Shown here: positions 1 to 9,374 of the stretch, piece after piece
Numbering within the stretch: the stretch's first letter is position 1
Layout: the number at the start of each line of letters is the position of its first letter
Assembly: GCA_963530615.1 (NCBI GenBank)
Contig: CAUSDX010000017.1
Span: forward strand, 1 to 29,141
DNA: 29,141 nucleotides
Source of the DNA: JABCPE02 sp963530615
Lineage (GTDB): Bacteria > Bacteroidota > Bacteroidia > Flavobacteriales > Weeksellaceae
Direction of reading: 5' to 3'
The notes under the pieces: model-generated
Databases searched by the model: none
Told to the model about the DNA's origin: nothing
The model's input: only the letters and a program-made list of their open reading frames with translations
Position numbers and translations under genes: made by a program

Positions 1-1
1 A

Positions 2-88
2 CCTGAAATTGTAGAAAATGAACGTAAGAAGCAAAAAGATGCTCAAGAAAAAATCACAATTTTAGAAGAGAAGCTAAAAAATTTATAA
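2..88 (+). CDS. valS: Valyl-tRNA synthetase, C-terminal end (partial)
   Basis: An open frame enters from the left edge and stops at TAA 86-88, giving 28 residues that end in EKITILEEKLKNL. The segment is charged and has coiled-coil spacing. It begins with a PEIVENERKK-type stretch that matches the C-terminal coiled-coil arm of bacterial valyl-tRNA synthetases, which is typically an A-PE-x-V-x-x-E-R-K-K helix followed by a second helix. ValS charges tRNA-Val in the cytoplasm and the arm contacts the tRNA. Only the tail is visible, so the call rests on a short similarity from memory; another coiled-coil protein is possible. A hairpin terminator follows 9 bases after the stop, so this gene is separate from the restriction operon downstream. 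Confidence 0.6.
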   Translation, partial: PEIVENERKKQKDAQEKITILEEKLKNL

Positions 89-97
89 GAATAGAAT

Positions 98-130
98 GAG
101 GTGATGAGCATTTTATTACCTCTTTCTTTT
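98..130 (+). terminator. Rho-independent terminator after valS
   Basis: The stem GAGGTGAT (98-105) pairs with ATTACCTC (115-122), including one G-U pair, around a 9-nt loop. It is followed by the T-rich tract TTTCTTTT. It lies between the valS stop and res and probably insulates res from valS transcription. Confidence 0.65.
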
Positions 131-165
131 GTATCTGGAAATTCTAAAAAATAAGAAAAAACAAA

Positions 166-3084
166 ATGTTGGTTAAAGGTCAAAAAAAGCAGTTCCAGTA
201 TGAGGTGCAGTCTTATCAAGAGGAATGCATAGAGTATATTATCAGTATTTTTGAAAAACTCCATCAAGGATATGATTTTCATGAGGTGCTGACGGCTCAT
301 CATCATAAACAAGGGTATAAATTTACGCTTCAAGATTCCAAAAATATTGATATTATGATGGAGACGGGGACAGGGAAGACTTTTACTTTCATCAAAACTA
401 TTTTTGAACTTAACAGACATTTTGGGGAGAAGAAATTCATTATTCTTATCCCGACTATCCCGATTAGAGAAGGGACAAAAACCAATTTAGAAGATACCCG
501 AAATTATTTCAAAGGTTTCTATGCCAATGAACGAAATAAAGAAATAGAGACTTTTGTTTATGAAGGTGGAAATATTTCGGCGGTAAAGCAGTTTATCTCT
601 TTTAACGGGTTGTCGGTTTTGATTATGACCCCTAGTGCGTTTAATAGTAGCAGTAATATTCTGAATCGCCCTTTGGAATATGAAATTCATAATCCTGAAC
701 TATTTGCCCATGAGCAAAAATCTCCTAAATCTTATTTGGAGTGCTTAAAACGGCTCAATCCTATTGTGATTATAGACGAACCTCATCGTTTTGATGGCGA
801 TGCGTTTAAAAAATATTTTGAAGGATTTGATAATTATTATTTACGTTTCGGAGCGACTTTCCCGAATAAAGAAAATAGTTTGAAATTATCCAATGCGGCT
901 TATATCTTGGATAGTATTTCTTCATTTCGGCAGAATTTGGTGAAGAAAATAGTGGTTTATACTCAAGATGTAGTAGAAAACCAAGAAACTCTATCTCATA
1001 TAGAGAATAAAAAAGCAGTGGTAAATATCATCAACAATGGGATTTCTATAAAAAAAGAAATTCCTGTGGGAGGCTTGTTTAATGGGAAAAGTATTAAAAA
1101 AATCAACAAAGATAGCATTGTGCTTTCTGATGGCTCCATAGAAAAGGTAGATTATTCTCTTTATGATGAGTCTATTCGGGCGATGATAAGGGAAACCATT
1201 AGAATCCATTTTGAGAAAGAAAGATATTTATTTGAGCAGGGGATAAAGGCTCTTACTCTGTTCTTTATGGAGAGTGATACTCGTCTTTTCCGTGGAGAAA
1301 ATCCGAAGATAAAAAATATCTTTGAAGAAGAATTTATAGAGAAATATAAAGAAGTCCTTGCCGAAATAGACCCGAATACGGAATATTATCATTATTTACA
1401 AAAAAGTTTTGATGAAAACCATACTTTGCAAGTCCATAAAGGTTATTTCTCTGCGGACAAAGGCAAAAATATAGATGATAAAATAAAACAAGGTGTAGAT
1501 GAAATTTTGAGAGATAAGAAAAAATTATTGTCTTTTGAAAGTCCTACCCGTTTTATTTTTTCCATCTGGGCATTGCAGGAAGGCTGGGACAATCCGAATG
1601 TTTTTACGATTTGCAAACTTTCTAATCAAGGGAGTGATATTTCTAAACTTCAGCAGATAGGGAGGGGACTTCGTATATCCGTAAATCAAGATTTACAGAG
1701 AAATACTCTGAAAAACCTTAATGGAGACCAAGAGAAATTTTGGCAAATCAATAATCTTGATATCGTGGTTTCTAATAAAGAAAAAGGCTTCGTAGAAGGG
1801 ATACAGAGAGAGATTTTAGAAAACTCTCATTTGATAAGTAGGATATTTACCATCCAAGATTTGAAATTGTTACTCCAAAAAAAGACTGATTTTAATGATA
1901 TTACCATTAGAAAGCTTATCCGTTTGATAGAAGATTCAGAGATGATTGTTTTCAAAGGGATGGAAAACGGAATAGATATTTTTGAAAAATCAGATGATTT
2001 TGATAAGATATTGGCGGAACAAAATCTACCAAAAGAGCAGCATAATGCGGTCAAAAGTTTGTTCGTATCAGATGATGAAATCAAAAAAATGTTATCATCT
2101 TCTGCAAATAAGCAGAATAAAAAGAAAGTATTCATAAAATCTACCCACTTGAAAGAATTTCAAGATTTATGGAATACCATCAATAAAAACGCCTTTTATG
2201 TCCTGCATAAACTCAATGAAGAGCAGGAAAATGAACTCATCAAAAACATAAAAACAGAGATAGAATCATTAGATATAGATGAAATTCTATTGCAGACTAT
2301 TCGCCAAGGGATACAGATAAATCCTAAAGGGAAAGATATTGATATTTCTGAAAAAATAGTGCGTACAGTTTCCTACAAAAGTAAGGTAGATTATCTATCG
2401 CTAGTGCAACATCTTGCTAATAATACCAAAATGCCTTTGCGGTTTGTGATAAAGATTTTTAATGCACTCAGCGGTGATTTTAAGAATAAAATGCTTTGTA
2501 ACAATCCTGCACAGGCACAAAAAGAAATCAGCATTATCATACAACGGCATTTGGTAGTGATGATAAAGAATAATGTGAAATATGATGGCATTGAAAGCAG
2601 TATATTGCCCGATGTTTTCAAGAAAGAAAAAGACAGAACCTATCTGGATATAGGAAGCGTAGGAAAATACCAAAAGGAAATTCAGCGAGAGTTCCCTCTG
2701 AAGGCCAAATGGGTCTTTGATGAAGTCATAGAGTATGATAGTGATTTTGAACTTCAAATCATAGAAAAAGACCCCGATATAGAAGAAATAGAGATTTTTG
2801 GGAAGTTGCCAAGACTTAAAATAAAAACACCACTGGGTGAGTATAATCCTGATTTCTGTTATGCCGTTCAGGCGAAAAATGATTATAAAGTATTCTTGGT
2901 GGTAGAAGCCAAAGGCTATGCCGCCGCACAGGATATTCCCGAAAATGAAAAAGCAAAAATAGATTTTGCAAAGAAATATTTTAATGCCCTCAACGAGCAT
3001 TACAAAGGACAGAATATAAAAATAACCTTTGAGGAAAGAATTAACAGGACACAACTGGCGACACTCATCAATAAAGCAAAATAA
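166..3084 (+). CDS. res: Type III restriction enzyme, Res subunit (helicase-endonuclease)
   Basis: This is the 972-aa motor and nuclease subunit of a type III restriction-modification complex. It acts with the Mod subunit encoded next, using ATP to communicate between two inversely oriented sites and cut foreign DNA. Superfamily 2 helicase motifs are in order: Walker A METGTGKT (residues 65-72), the DEPH box (204-207), GATFP (229-233) and the arginine-finger motif QQIGRGLR (496-503). The C-terminus carries a PD-(D/E)xK nuclease core: NPDF with D896, then VVEAKG with E914 and K916. All key residues are present and the length is normal for the family, so it looks active. The ATG at 166 is the first reasonable start. 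The stop is 14 nt before mod, so the two are co-transcribed. The res-before-mod order is the reverse of the classic EcoPI/EcoP15I layout. Confidence 0.95.
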   Translation: MLVKGQKKQFQYEVQSYQEECIEYIISIFEKLHQGYDFHEVLTAHHHKQGYKFTLQDSKNIDIMMETGTGKTFTFIKTIFELNRHFGEKKFIILIPTIPIREGTKTNLEDTRNYFKGFYANERNKEIETFVYEGGNISAVKQFISFNGLSVLIMTPSAFNSSSNILNRPLEYEIHNPELFAHEQKSPKSYLECLKRLNPIVIIDEPHRFDGDAFKKYFEGFDNYYLRFGATFPNKENSLKLSNAAYILDSISSFRQNLVKKIVVYTQDVVENQETLSHIENKKAVVNIINNGISIKKEIPVGGLFNGKSIKKINKDSIVLSDGSIEKVDYSLYDESIRAMIRETIRIHFEKERYLFEQGIKALTLFFMESDTRLFRGENPKIKNIFEEEFIEKYKEVLAEIDPNTEYYHYLQKSFDENHTLQVHKGYFSADKGKNIDDKIKQGVDEILRDKKKLLSFESPTRFIFSIWALQEGWDNPNVFTICKLSNQGSDISKLQQIGRGLRISVNQDLQRNTLKNLNGDQEKFWQINNLDIVVSNKEKGFVEGIQREILENSHLISRIFTIQDLKLLLQKKTDFNDITIRKLIRLIEDSEMIVFKGMENGIDIFEKSDDFDKILAEQNLPKEQHNAVKSLFVSDDEIKKMLSSSANKQNKKKVFIKSTHLKEFQDLWNTINKNAFYVLHKLNEEQENELIKNIKTEIESLDIDEILLQTIRQGIQINPKGKDIDISEKIVRTVSYKSKVDYLSLVQHLANNTKMPLRFVIKIFNALSGDFKNKMLCNNPAQAQKEISIIIQRHLVVMIKNNVKYDGIESSILPDVFKKEKDRTYLDIGSVGKYQKEIQREFPLKAKWVFDEVIEYDSDFELQIIEKDPDIEEIEIFGKLPRLKIKTPLGEYNPDFCYAVQAKNDYKVFLVVEAKGYAAAQDIPENEKAKIDFAKKYFNALNEHYKGQNIKITFEERINRTQLATLINKAK

Positions 3085-3098
3085 AAACCGAAAAAAAC

Positions 3099-4907
3099 AT
3101 GGACATTAGACAAAATTTTATACAAGAGGGATTCTCTGTGATAGATACAGAAAATAAGGAAAACATGCTCATGGCATTTCTAAAACAAAACTATCCCTCT
3201 GTGATACAGGATAATGAGATTAAAATCAACAAACTCAAAGAGATATTGGGACTGCCTACAGATGAGATCATTAACGGATACGGACTGAACTTTGTGGGAA
3301 GGAATGTAGCCCGTTCCAGATACACCCAAAAAACAGAGAAAGAACTCCGCTTAAATACCGAATTAAGCAAAAATATAGATACCACACAGAACCTTGTGCT
3401 GAAAGGCGATAATCTAGATACTCTAAAAATCCTGAAAAGCCACTACACAAGGAAGATTAAGTGCATCTACATAGACCCGCCCTACAATACTGCCTCTGAT
3501 GAGTTTGTCTATCCCGATAAGTTTAACAGAGAAGAAGCCGAGGTCTTGGGGTTAGTAGATTTAAGTCAAGAAGACTATGACCGTATGGAGTTTAGTTTTA
3601 AGAGTAAAAAGAGCCACAACGGATGGCTTACCTTTATGTACCCTCGCCTTATGCTGGCGAGAGATTTGCTCAGCCAAGACGGCGTGATTTTTATCTCCAT
3701 AGACGACAACGAACAGGCTAACCTAAAACTCCTCTGCGATGAAATTTTCGGCGAAGAGAATTTTGTGGCTAATTTGGTTTGGAAAAGTAAAAGTGGAGGT
3801 GCAAATGATAGTAAATTTTTTGCTACTGACCACGAATATATAATTTGTTATACTAAAAATTCTACTTTATTTAACTTAAGAATGGACACAGAAGCAGATG
3901 TGACTACAAGTTATAATTTGGAGGATGAAAAAGGAAAATATTCATTAGATAGACTAGATAAACAGAGTTTAGGTTATATTGAATCTCTTGATTTTCCTAT
4001 TATTGCACCAGATGGAACAGAATATAGAGTATTTCATAAAAATCCTAATAATAAAGTTGCTCGTTGGAGATGGGGAGAAGAAACAGTAAAGCAAAGATAT
4101 AATGAGTTAATTTTTAAAAATGGACATGTTTACACAAAAAATTATCAAAAAGAAGGTTCAAGACCAAGAAGTTTGTTAGTAGATGATAGATTCGGAAGAA
4201 CAAGAACGGGTAAATCAGATGTTTCTAAATTATTTGATGTAAATGTTTTTGATAATCCTAAACCTGTAAAATTAATTTATCACTTGTTAAATATTTCCAC
4301 AAAAAATAATGATATCATTCTTGACTTTTTTGCAGGGTCGGGGACGACGGGGCATGCCGTTATGCAGCTAAATGCAGAGGACGGAGGAAACCGTAAGTTT
4401 ATCCTTTGTCAGATAGATGAACCTATAAAAAAAGATAAACCAGCTTACGGTTTCTGTCAAGAAAACCATCTTCCTACCGCTATATCTAGCATTACCATAG
4501 AGAGACTAAAACGGGCAGGAGAAAAAATAAACATAGAGCTAAAAGAAGGGCAAAGCCTTCCAGATATCGGATATAAAGTATTTGATACTATAGATTCCCC
4601 AAAATTAGAAGTAGAAGATATCCTATTCCCAGAAATCAGTATAGACCCGCTATCCCGTATCTATAATATGATGTTTTCTGTGGGATTAGATGAACCTTCA
4701 CAGGTGCCAGAATGCCTATTAGAAAATTGTCTCTATAAGATAGGAGATAACTACTATATTACCAATGCTGATTTATTAGATGAAGAAGAAAATAAACATC
4801 TACTTTCGGAAGCATTACAAAAAGGAAAGGTCTATATAGACGGATGGACGGCAAGTATCAATACTACTTTACAAAACTATAAAGAAGAAGTAAAAATTAT
4901 ACTATAA
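3099..4907 (+). CDS. mod: Type III DNA methyltransferase, Mod subunit (adenine-N6)
   Basis: A 602-aa site-specific DNA adenine methyltransferase that also gives Res its sequence specificity. The order of motifs is that of a beta-class enzyme: catalytic DPPYNT at residues 126-131, then a long target-recognition domain (about 228-408), then the S-adenosylmethionine-binding motif DFFAGSGTTG (409-418). Both catalytic motifs are intact. Base composition is strikingly mosaic. The recognition-domain DNA (3781-4320) is 27.8% GC by my count, whereas 3421-3780 is 42.5% and 4321-4500 is 43.3%, as expected if the recognition domain was swapped by recombination. No simple-sequence repeat was seen at the 5' end that would suggest phase variation. 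The tatA start follows after only 18 nt. Confidence 0.95.
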   Translation: MDIRQNFIQEGFSVIDTENKENMLMAFLKQNYPSVIQDNEIKINKLKEILGLPTDEIINGYGLNFVGRNVARSRYTQKTEKELRLNTELSKNIDTTQNLVLKGDNLDTLKILKSHYTRKIKCIYIDPPYNTASDEFVYPDKFNREEAEVLGLVDLSQEDYDRMEFSFKSKKSHNGWLTFMYPRLMLARDLLSQDGVIFISIDDNEQANLKLLCDEIFGEENFVANLVWKSKSGGANDSKFFATDHEYIICYTKNSTLFNLRMDTEADVTTSYNLEDEKGKYSLDRLDKQSLGYIESLDFPIIAPDGTEYRVFHKNPNNKVARWRWGEETVKQRYNELIFKNGHVYTKNYQKEGSRPRSLLVDDRFGRTRTGKSDVSKLFDVNVFDNPKPVKLIYHLLNISTKNNDIILDFFAGSGTTGHAVMQLNAEDGGNRKFILCQIDEPIKKDKPAYGFCQENHLPTAISSITIERLKRAGEKINIELKEGQSLPDIGYKVFDTIDSPKLEVEDILFPEISIDPLSRIYNMMFSVGLDEPSQVPECLLENCLYKIGDNYYITNADLLDEEENKHLLSEALQKGKVYIDGWTASINTTLQNYKEEVKIIL

Positions 4908-4925
4908 CCTTAAAATTATAACATT

Positions 4926-5189
4926 ATGGGAGATTTAAGTTTTGGAGAGATATTTGTGATTTTCATTGCGGTGGTGGTATTATTTGGTCCGAAGAAGATT
5001 CCACAAATCGCTCGAGAGTTGGGGCAGGGCATCAGAAAGATGAGGGGAGCGGTGGAGGACATCAAGCAAGAAATCATGAAAGAAACCGAAGATAATCCAG
5101 TTTCGGAAATTCAAAAAGAAATAGAGAAAGTAAAAGAGGAAGCACAAAACCTCATCACAGAAGAAGAAAAACCAAAAGAAAAATCATGA
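4926..5189 (+). CDS. tatA: Twin-arginine translocase subunit TatA/E
   Basis: An 87-aa protein of the TatA/E family, the pore-forming component of the Sec-independent export machinery that moves folded proteins across the inner membrane. It has the family layout: a short N-terminus, one hydrophobic helix (about residues 8-20), the FGPKKIP hinge, an amphipathic helix rich in R/K/E (ARELGQGIRKMRGAVEDIK), and a highly charged tail ending in a lysine/glutamate run. It starts 18 nt after mod with no recognisable promoter or terminator in between, so it may be read through from the restriction genes. Its stop overlaps the next start (ATGA), which indicates translational coupling. Confidence 0.92.
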   Translation: MGDLSFGEIFVIFIAVVVLFGPKKIPQIARELGQGIRKMRGAVEDIKQEIMKETEDNPVSEIQKEIEKVKEEAQNLITEEEKPKEKS

Positions 5190-5737
5190 TAGAGAGCCTC
5201 ATTTCACAAGACCAAGAGCTGTTTTTATTTCTGAATAATTTAGGAAGTGAAAGCTTTGATGCTTTTTGGGTCTTCGTATCAGGAAAATGGTCTTGGCTTC
5301 CGCTTTATGCTGTGCTTTTGTATTTATTATACCGCCAATATCCTAAAAAGCAGTTGTTTTATATACTTTTAGTCTTGGCGATGGCTGTATTGGTGTCTGA
5401 CCAGATTGCCAATGTTTTCAAGTATGGATTTGAGCGGCTCAGACCTTGCCATGATGAGTTTTTAATCCCAAAAATGAGAAGAATAGAGTGCGGTGGAAGA
5501 TTTGGATTTTATTCCAGCCATGCTTCTAACACTTTTTTGTTGGCAAGTTTTTTAAGTTCGCTTTTTGACAAGAGGCTTAAAGGGTTGACTATATTTCTTT
5601 TCGTGTGGGCTGGGGTAGTTTCTTATAGCAGGATTTATCTCGGTGTGCATTTTCCATTAGATGTATTAGTGGGGATAATTATGGGGCTTATTATAGGAAG
5701 AATAGGAGTTTTCATTGTAAAAAGAGTTATGATTTAG
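5186..5737 (+). CDS. PAP2-family membrane phosphatase
   Basis: A 183-aa integral membrane protein of the type 2 phosphatidic acid phosphatase family. All three active-site motifs are present: Kx6RP (K79 to R86-P87), the SGH-type motif read here as YSSH (109-112), and SRx5Hx3D (S148-R149, H155, D159). Several hydrophobic segments fit a multi-helix inner-membrane enzyme with an outward-facing active site. In this family the substrate is often undecaprenyl pyrophosphate, which is recycled for cell-wall synthesis, or a lipid A phosphate; the sequence alone does not decide. The start ATG overlaps the tatA stop by 4 nt, so the pair is one transcription unit. Confidence 0.9.
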   Translation: MIESLISQDQELFLFLNNLGSESFDAFWVFVSGKWSWLPLYAVLLYLLYRQYPKKQLFYILLVLAMAVLVSDQIANVFKYGFERLRPCHDEFLIPKMRRIECGGRFGFYSSHASNTFLLASFLSSLFDKRLKGLTIFLFVWAGVVSYSRIYLGVHFPLDVLVGIIMGLIIGRIGVFIVKRVMI

Positions 5738-5865
5738 CGAAGACAGAATTGTGTGAAAAAACATTGTGAAAAGATTAGAAAGATGCAGTATTTAAGGCGA
5801 TTAGATACTGATTAAAGGAATAATATCACATAAAAAACAGATATTATCAATGAATAAAAAATCCT

Positions 5866-5873
5866 TATCTTTG
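5866..5873 (+). promoter_or_regulatory. -7 promoter box for thyA
   Basis: TATCTTTG fits the Bacteroidota TAnnTTTG element and lies 17 nt before the thyA ATG. No convincing -33 TTG is seen at the usual distance. The rest of the 150-nt gap from the PAP2 gene shows nothing recognisable. Confidence 0.6.
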
Positions 5874-5890
5874 ACCATTAAACTTTGAAA

Positions 5891-6685
5891 ATGACAAACT
5901 ATTTAGAACTTTTAAGACATATTAAAGAAAACGGAACAGATAAAACCGACCGCACGGGAACGGGAACGAGAAGTGTTTTTGGTTATCAAATGCGTTTTGA
6001 TTTATCTCAAGGATTTCCTTTGGTTACCACAAAAAAACTTCACCTGAAATCTATTATTTATGAACTACTTTGGTTCTTAAAGGGCGACACAAATATTAAA
6101 TATTTGAAAGATAACGGCGTAAGTATTTGGGATGAATGGGCGGATGAAAATGGAGATTTAGGACCTGTGTATGGAGCCCAGTGGAGAAGTTGGCAAGGAG
6201 CAAACGGAAAGACCATTGACCAAATCACAGAGGTGATAGACCAAATAAAAAAGAATCCTGATAGCCGTAGGCTTATTGTCTCTGCATGGAATGTGGCAGA
6301 AATCCCAAATATGGCACTGGCTCCTTGTCATGCGATGTTTCAGTTTTATGTCGCTGATGGGAAGCTTTCTCTTCAGCTTTATCAGAGAAGTGCAGATGTT
6401 TTTCTCGGAGTTCCGTTTAATATTGCAAGTTATGCCTTGCTTCTCATGATGATGGCTCAAGTTTGTGATTTAGAAGTGGGGGAGTTTGTGCATACTTTCG
6501 GTGATGTGCATATTTATAATAATCATTTTGAGCAGGTGGAAAAACAGTTTTCCCGAGAGCCAAAATCTTTACCTACGATGAAACTTAACCCAAATATCAA
6601 AAATATTTTTGATTTTGATTTTGAAGATTTCACATTAGAAAATTATGACCCGCACCCAGGGATAAAAGCTCCCGTGGCTGTGTGA
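5891..6685 (+). CDS. thyA: Thymidylate synthase
   Basis: A 264-aa enzyme that methylates dUMP to dTMP with 5,10-methylene-tetrahydrofolate, the de novo source of thymine. The catalytic cysteine is C146 in APCHAMFQFYV. The phosphate-binding pair DSRRLIVSAWN (124-134), the QLYQRSADVFLGVPFNIASYA block and the C-terminal APVAV tail are all present. I chose ATG 5891 rather than the in-frame TTG at 5885. It gives MTNYLELLRH at the N-terminus and exactly the 264-residue length and Cys146 numbering of the E. coli enzyme. It has its own promoter and a strong terminator, so it is probably monocistronic. Confidence 0.97.
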   Translation: MTNYLELLRHIKENGTDKTDRTGTGTRSVFGYQMRFDLSQGFPLVTTKKLHLKSIIYELLWFLKGDTNIKYLKDNGVSIWDEWADENGDLGPVYGAQWRSWQGANGKTIDQITEVIDQIKKNPDSRRLIVSAWNVAEIPNMALAPCHAMFQFYVADGKLSLQLYQRSADVFLGVPFNIASYALLLMMMAQVCDLEVGEFVHTFGDVHIYNNHFEQVEKQFSREPKSLPTMKLNPNIKNIFDFDFEDFTLENYDPHPGIKAPVAV

Positions 6686-6696
6686 AATATTTTTAG

Positions 6697-6726
6697 ACTC
6701 CGAAATATTTCGGAGTTTTTATTTTA
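6697..6726 (+). terminator. Rho-independent terminator after thyA
   Basis: ACTCCGAAAT (6697-6706) and ATTTCGGAGT (6707-6716) form a perfect 20-nt palindrome followed by a T-rich run. It begins 12 bases after the thyA stop. Confidence 0.88.
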
Positions 6727-6732
6727 TCTATG

Positions 6733-6764
6733 TTGATTTAACTATAATAAAATTATTATTTTTG
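6733..6764 (+). promoter_or_regulatory. Promoter of the M1 aminopeptidase gene
   Basis: A -33 TTG at 6733-6735 is followed after 21 nt by the -7 box TATTTTTG at 6757-6764, a good match to the Bacteroidota vegetative promoter. The coding start lies 25 nt downstream. Confidence 0.65.
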
Positions 6765-6789
6765 ACAATTAATTTAATATTTAATAACA

Positions 6790-9294
6790 ATGAAAAAAAT
6801 CTTAATATCAGCCTTGTTTTTAGGGACACTTTTGGGGACAAACTGGGCATTAGCACAAACGGAAACTTCGGGGAGAATGGGAACTTATAGAGCTACCCAT
6901 ACTAAAGCCACAGAGTTAAAACACACTAAATTAAAAGTAAATTTTGATTTTGAGAAAGAGCAAATGAATGGGGAAGAGTGGCTCACGGCTTCGCCTTATT
7001 TTTATCCTACAGATTCTTTGGTTTTGAATGCAAAAGCGATGCTAATTCATGAAGTTGCTCTTGATAAAAAAGGAACAAAATTACCCTTAAAATATGAGTA
7101 TAATGATGATTTGCTGAAAATCAATTTGGATAAAATTTACAATAGAGACCAAGATTATACTATTTATATCAAATACACGGCTCGTCCTAACGAAATAAAA
7201 GACAAGGGCGGAAAAGCCATTACGGATGCCAAAGGGCTTTATTTCATCAATACTCAAGGAAAAGAAACAGATAAACCAACGCAGATTTGGACACAGGGAG
7301 AAACGGAATCTAATTCAGCTTGGTTCCCTACGATTGATAAACCTAATCAAAAAACGACTCAAGAGATTTATATGACTGTGCCAGATAAGTTTGTAACTTT
7401 ATCTAACGGTATTATGAAATCTTCGATGAAAGAAGGAAATGGATTGAGAACTGACCATTGGGTAATGGATAAAAAACATGCTCCGTATTTATTCTTTATG
7501 GGAGTTGGGGATTTTGCGGTAATTAAAGACCAGTGGAGAAATGTTGCTGTGGATTATTATGTAGAAAAAGAATATGAGCCTTATGCAAAGCAAATTTTTG
7601 GAAATACTCCCGAAATGTTAGAGTTTTTTTCTAAACAATTGAAATATGATTATCCTTGGCAAAAATACTCTCAATTGGTAGGAAGGGACTTTGTAAGTGG
7701 TGCGATGGAGAATACTACAGCTGTGATTCATGCAGAGAATGCACATCAAAAAGCAGGACAACTCATTGATGAAAATCATTGGGAAGAGACTATTGCTCAC
7801 GAGCTTTATCATCATTGGTTTGGGGATTTAGTAACTACGGAAAGTTGGTCAAATCTTACGGTGAATGAAAGTTTCGCAAACTATTCTCAATATCTTTGGA
7901 ATGAGTATAAATATGGAAAAGATGCTGCAGATTTTGGACTTTGGGAGTCGTTAAGAGGTTATTTTAACGACCCAGAAAATATCTCTAAGGATTTGGTAAG
8001 ATTTGATTATCATAAGAGAGAAGATATGTTTGATAGAGTTTCTTATAATAAAGGAGGCGGAATTCTGCATATGCTTAGAAATTATTTAGGTGATGATGCT
8101 TTTTTCAATGGATTGAGTGATTATCTTAAATCTAATGAATATGGTACAGGGGAGGCTCATCAATTGAGATTGTCTTTGGAAAAAGTTAGCGGAAAGGATT
8201 TGAATTGGTTTTTTAATCAATGGTTTTTTGGTAGTAGCCACCCAAAATTGGAGGTGAAATATAGCCTTGAACCGATGAAAAAAGAAGTAGTAGTAAATAT
8301 TAACCAGACTGGAAATCAGTATTTTGAATTTCCATTAGCAATTGATATTTATGAAGGGGCAAAATATAAAAGGCATCAAGTTTGGGTAGAAGCCAAGGGG
8401 CGAAATTCATTCTCTTTCCAATACCATCAGAAGCCTAATTTGGTGAATGTTGATGCCGATGGAATACTTTTAGCAGAAATTAATGACACGAAAAATGCAG
8501 AGGAATATTTGCATCAATATTTGCATTCTAAAGATTTGAAAAGCCGTTTATTGGCGATACAATATGCGAAAGAAAATCAAAATCCTACAACATTGAAAAT
8601 TCTTTTAGCAGGATTAAAGGATTCATATTTTAAAATGAGAATTCAAGCGTTAGATGCATTGGATTTGACAAAACCAGAAGTGGTAAAATTAGCTTTAGCA
8701 GAAGTAGAAAAGATAGCTCAATCAGATCCTAAAACTTTAGTACAAGCTAAGGCAATTGGAAAATTAGCGGAATTGGGCAATAAAAAATATTTACCTATTT
8801 TTGAAAAAGGGATACAATCAGCTTCTTATTCTGTGCAAGGAAATTCAGCATACGGAATCGCAAAAATCAACCCAGAAAACAGCAAAAAATTGTTAGAAAA
8901 TATTGATTTAGAAAATGCAAATGAAGATTTGATTACATTGTTATTGCCTACCATCGTGGAAAATAAAATGGAGAAACATCAAATAGCAATCGCTTCTACT
9001 GTGGCATTTTATCCATTTTTAGCATTCCAAAAACCTGATTTAGGAAAAGTATCAGAAGATGGTTTTAACTGGATTATGGATAGCGATAATATTCAAGCGG
9101 TAGCGAAATTAACAAAGATTCTTAGACAAGTAAAGTCTCATATCAATGATAATATTCAGGCTAAGTCAATTATTTACAATATGTTAAAATCAGGAGTGGA
9201 AAGAAAAATATCCGCTTTGAAAGATAATCCTAAAAGTGAAAGTCTTAACAAACAAATAGAATTATTACATCAAGTAATAGAGATTTATAAGTAG
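6790..9294 (+). CDS. Secreted M1-family aminopeptidase
   Basis: An 834-aa zinc metallopeptidase that removes N-terminal residues from peptides. A signal peptide (MKKILISALFLGTLLGTNWALAQ) sends it out of the cytoplasm. The substrate-binding GAMEN motif is at residues 304-308. The zinc site HELYH (337-341) is followed by the third ligand E360 at the canonical 18-residue spacing. After the catalytic part there is a beta-sandwich segment and an alpha-helical C-terminal region (about 565-834) with HEAT-like repeats, as in peptidases of the PepN/TRI-interacting-factor type. The gene has its own promoter. The accessory island begins just after its stop. Confidence 0.94.
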   Translation: MKKILISALFLGTLLGTNWALAQTETSGRMGTYRATHTKATELKHTKLKVNFDFEKEQMNGEEWLTASPYFYPTDSLVLNAKAMLIHEVALDKKGTKLPLKYEYNDDLLKINLDKIYNRDQDYTIYIKYTARPNEIKDKGGKAITDAKGLYFINTQGKETDKPTQIWTQGETESNSAWFPTIDKPNQKTTQEIYMTVPDKFVTLSNGIMKSSMKEGNGLRTDHWVMDKKHAPYLFFMGVGDFAVIKDQWRNVAVDYYVEKEYEPYAKQIFGNTPEMLEFFSKQLKYDYPWQKYSQLVGRDFVSGAMENTTAVIHAENAHQKAGQLIDENHWEETIAHELYHHWFGDLVTTESWSNLTVNESFANYSQYLWNEYKYGKDAADFGLWESLRGYFNDPENISKDLVRFDYHKREDMFDRVSYNKGGGILHMLRNYLGDDAFFNGLSDYLKSNEYGTGEAHQLRLSLEKVSGKDLNWFFNQWFFGSSHPKLEVKYSLEPMKKEVVVNINQTGNQYFEFPLAIDIYEGAKYKRHQVWVEAKGRNSFSFQYHQKPNLVNVDADGILLAEINDTKNAEEYLHQYLHSKDLKSRLLAIQYAKENQNPTTLKILLAGLKDSYFKMRIQALDALDLTKPEVVKLALAEVEKIAQSDPKTLVQAKAIGKLAELGNKKYLPIFEKGIQSASYSVQGNSAYGIAKINPENSKKLLENIDLENANEDLITLLLPTIVENKMEKHQIAIASTVAFYPFLAFQKPDLGKVSEDGFNWIMDSDNIQAVAKLTKILRQVKSHINDNIQAKSIIYNMLKSGVERKISALKDNPKSESLNKQIELLHQVIEIYK

Positions 9295-9374
9295 ATTTTA
9301 ATATTATAGATTCTATTTTTTGAGTAACTTTTTTATGAAAGTTTAACAACAAGGAAACCAGAGAGGGCAGAAAT

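Noticed and set aside
2401..3054. 217-aa ORF on - inside res
   Set aside because: Shadow of the res gene in another frame; no family resemblance.
5885..5890. TTG start six bases before the thyA ATG
   Set aside because: ATG 5891 gives the family-typical N-terminus and 264-aa length.
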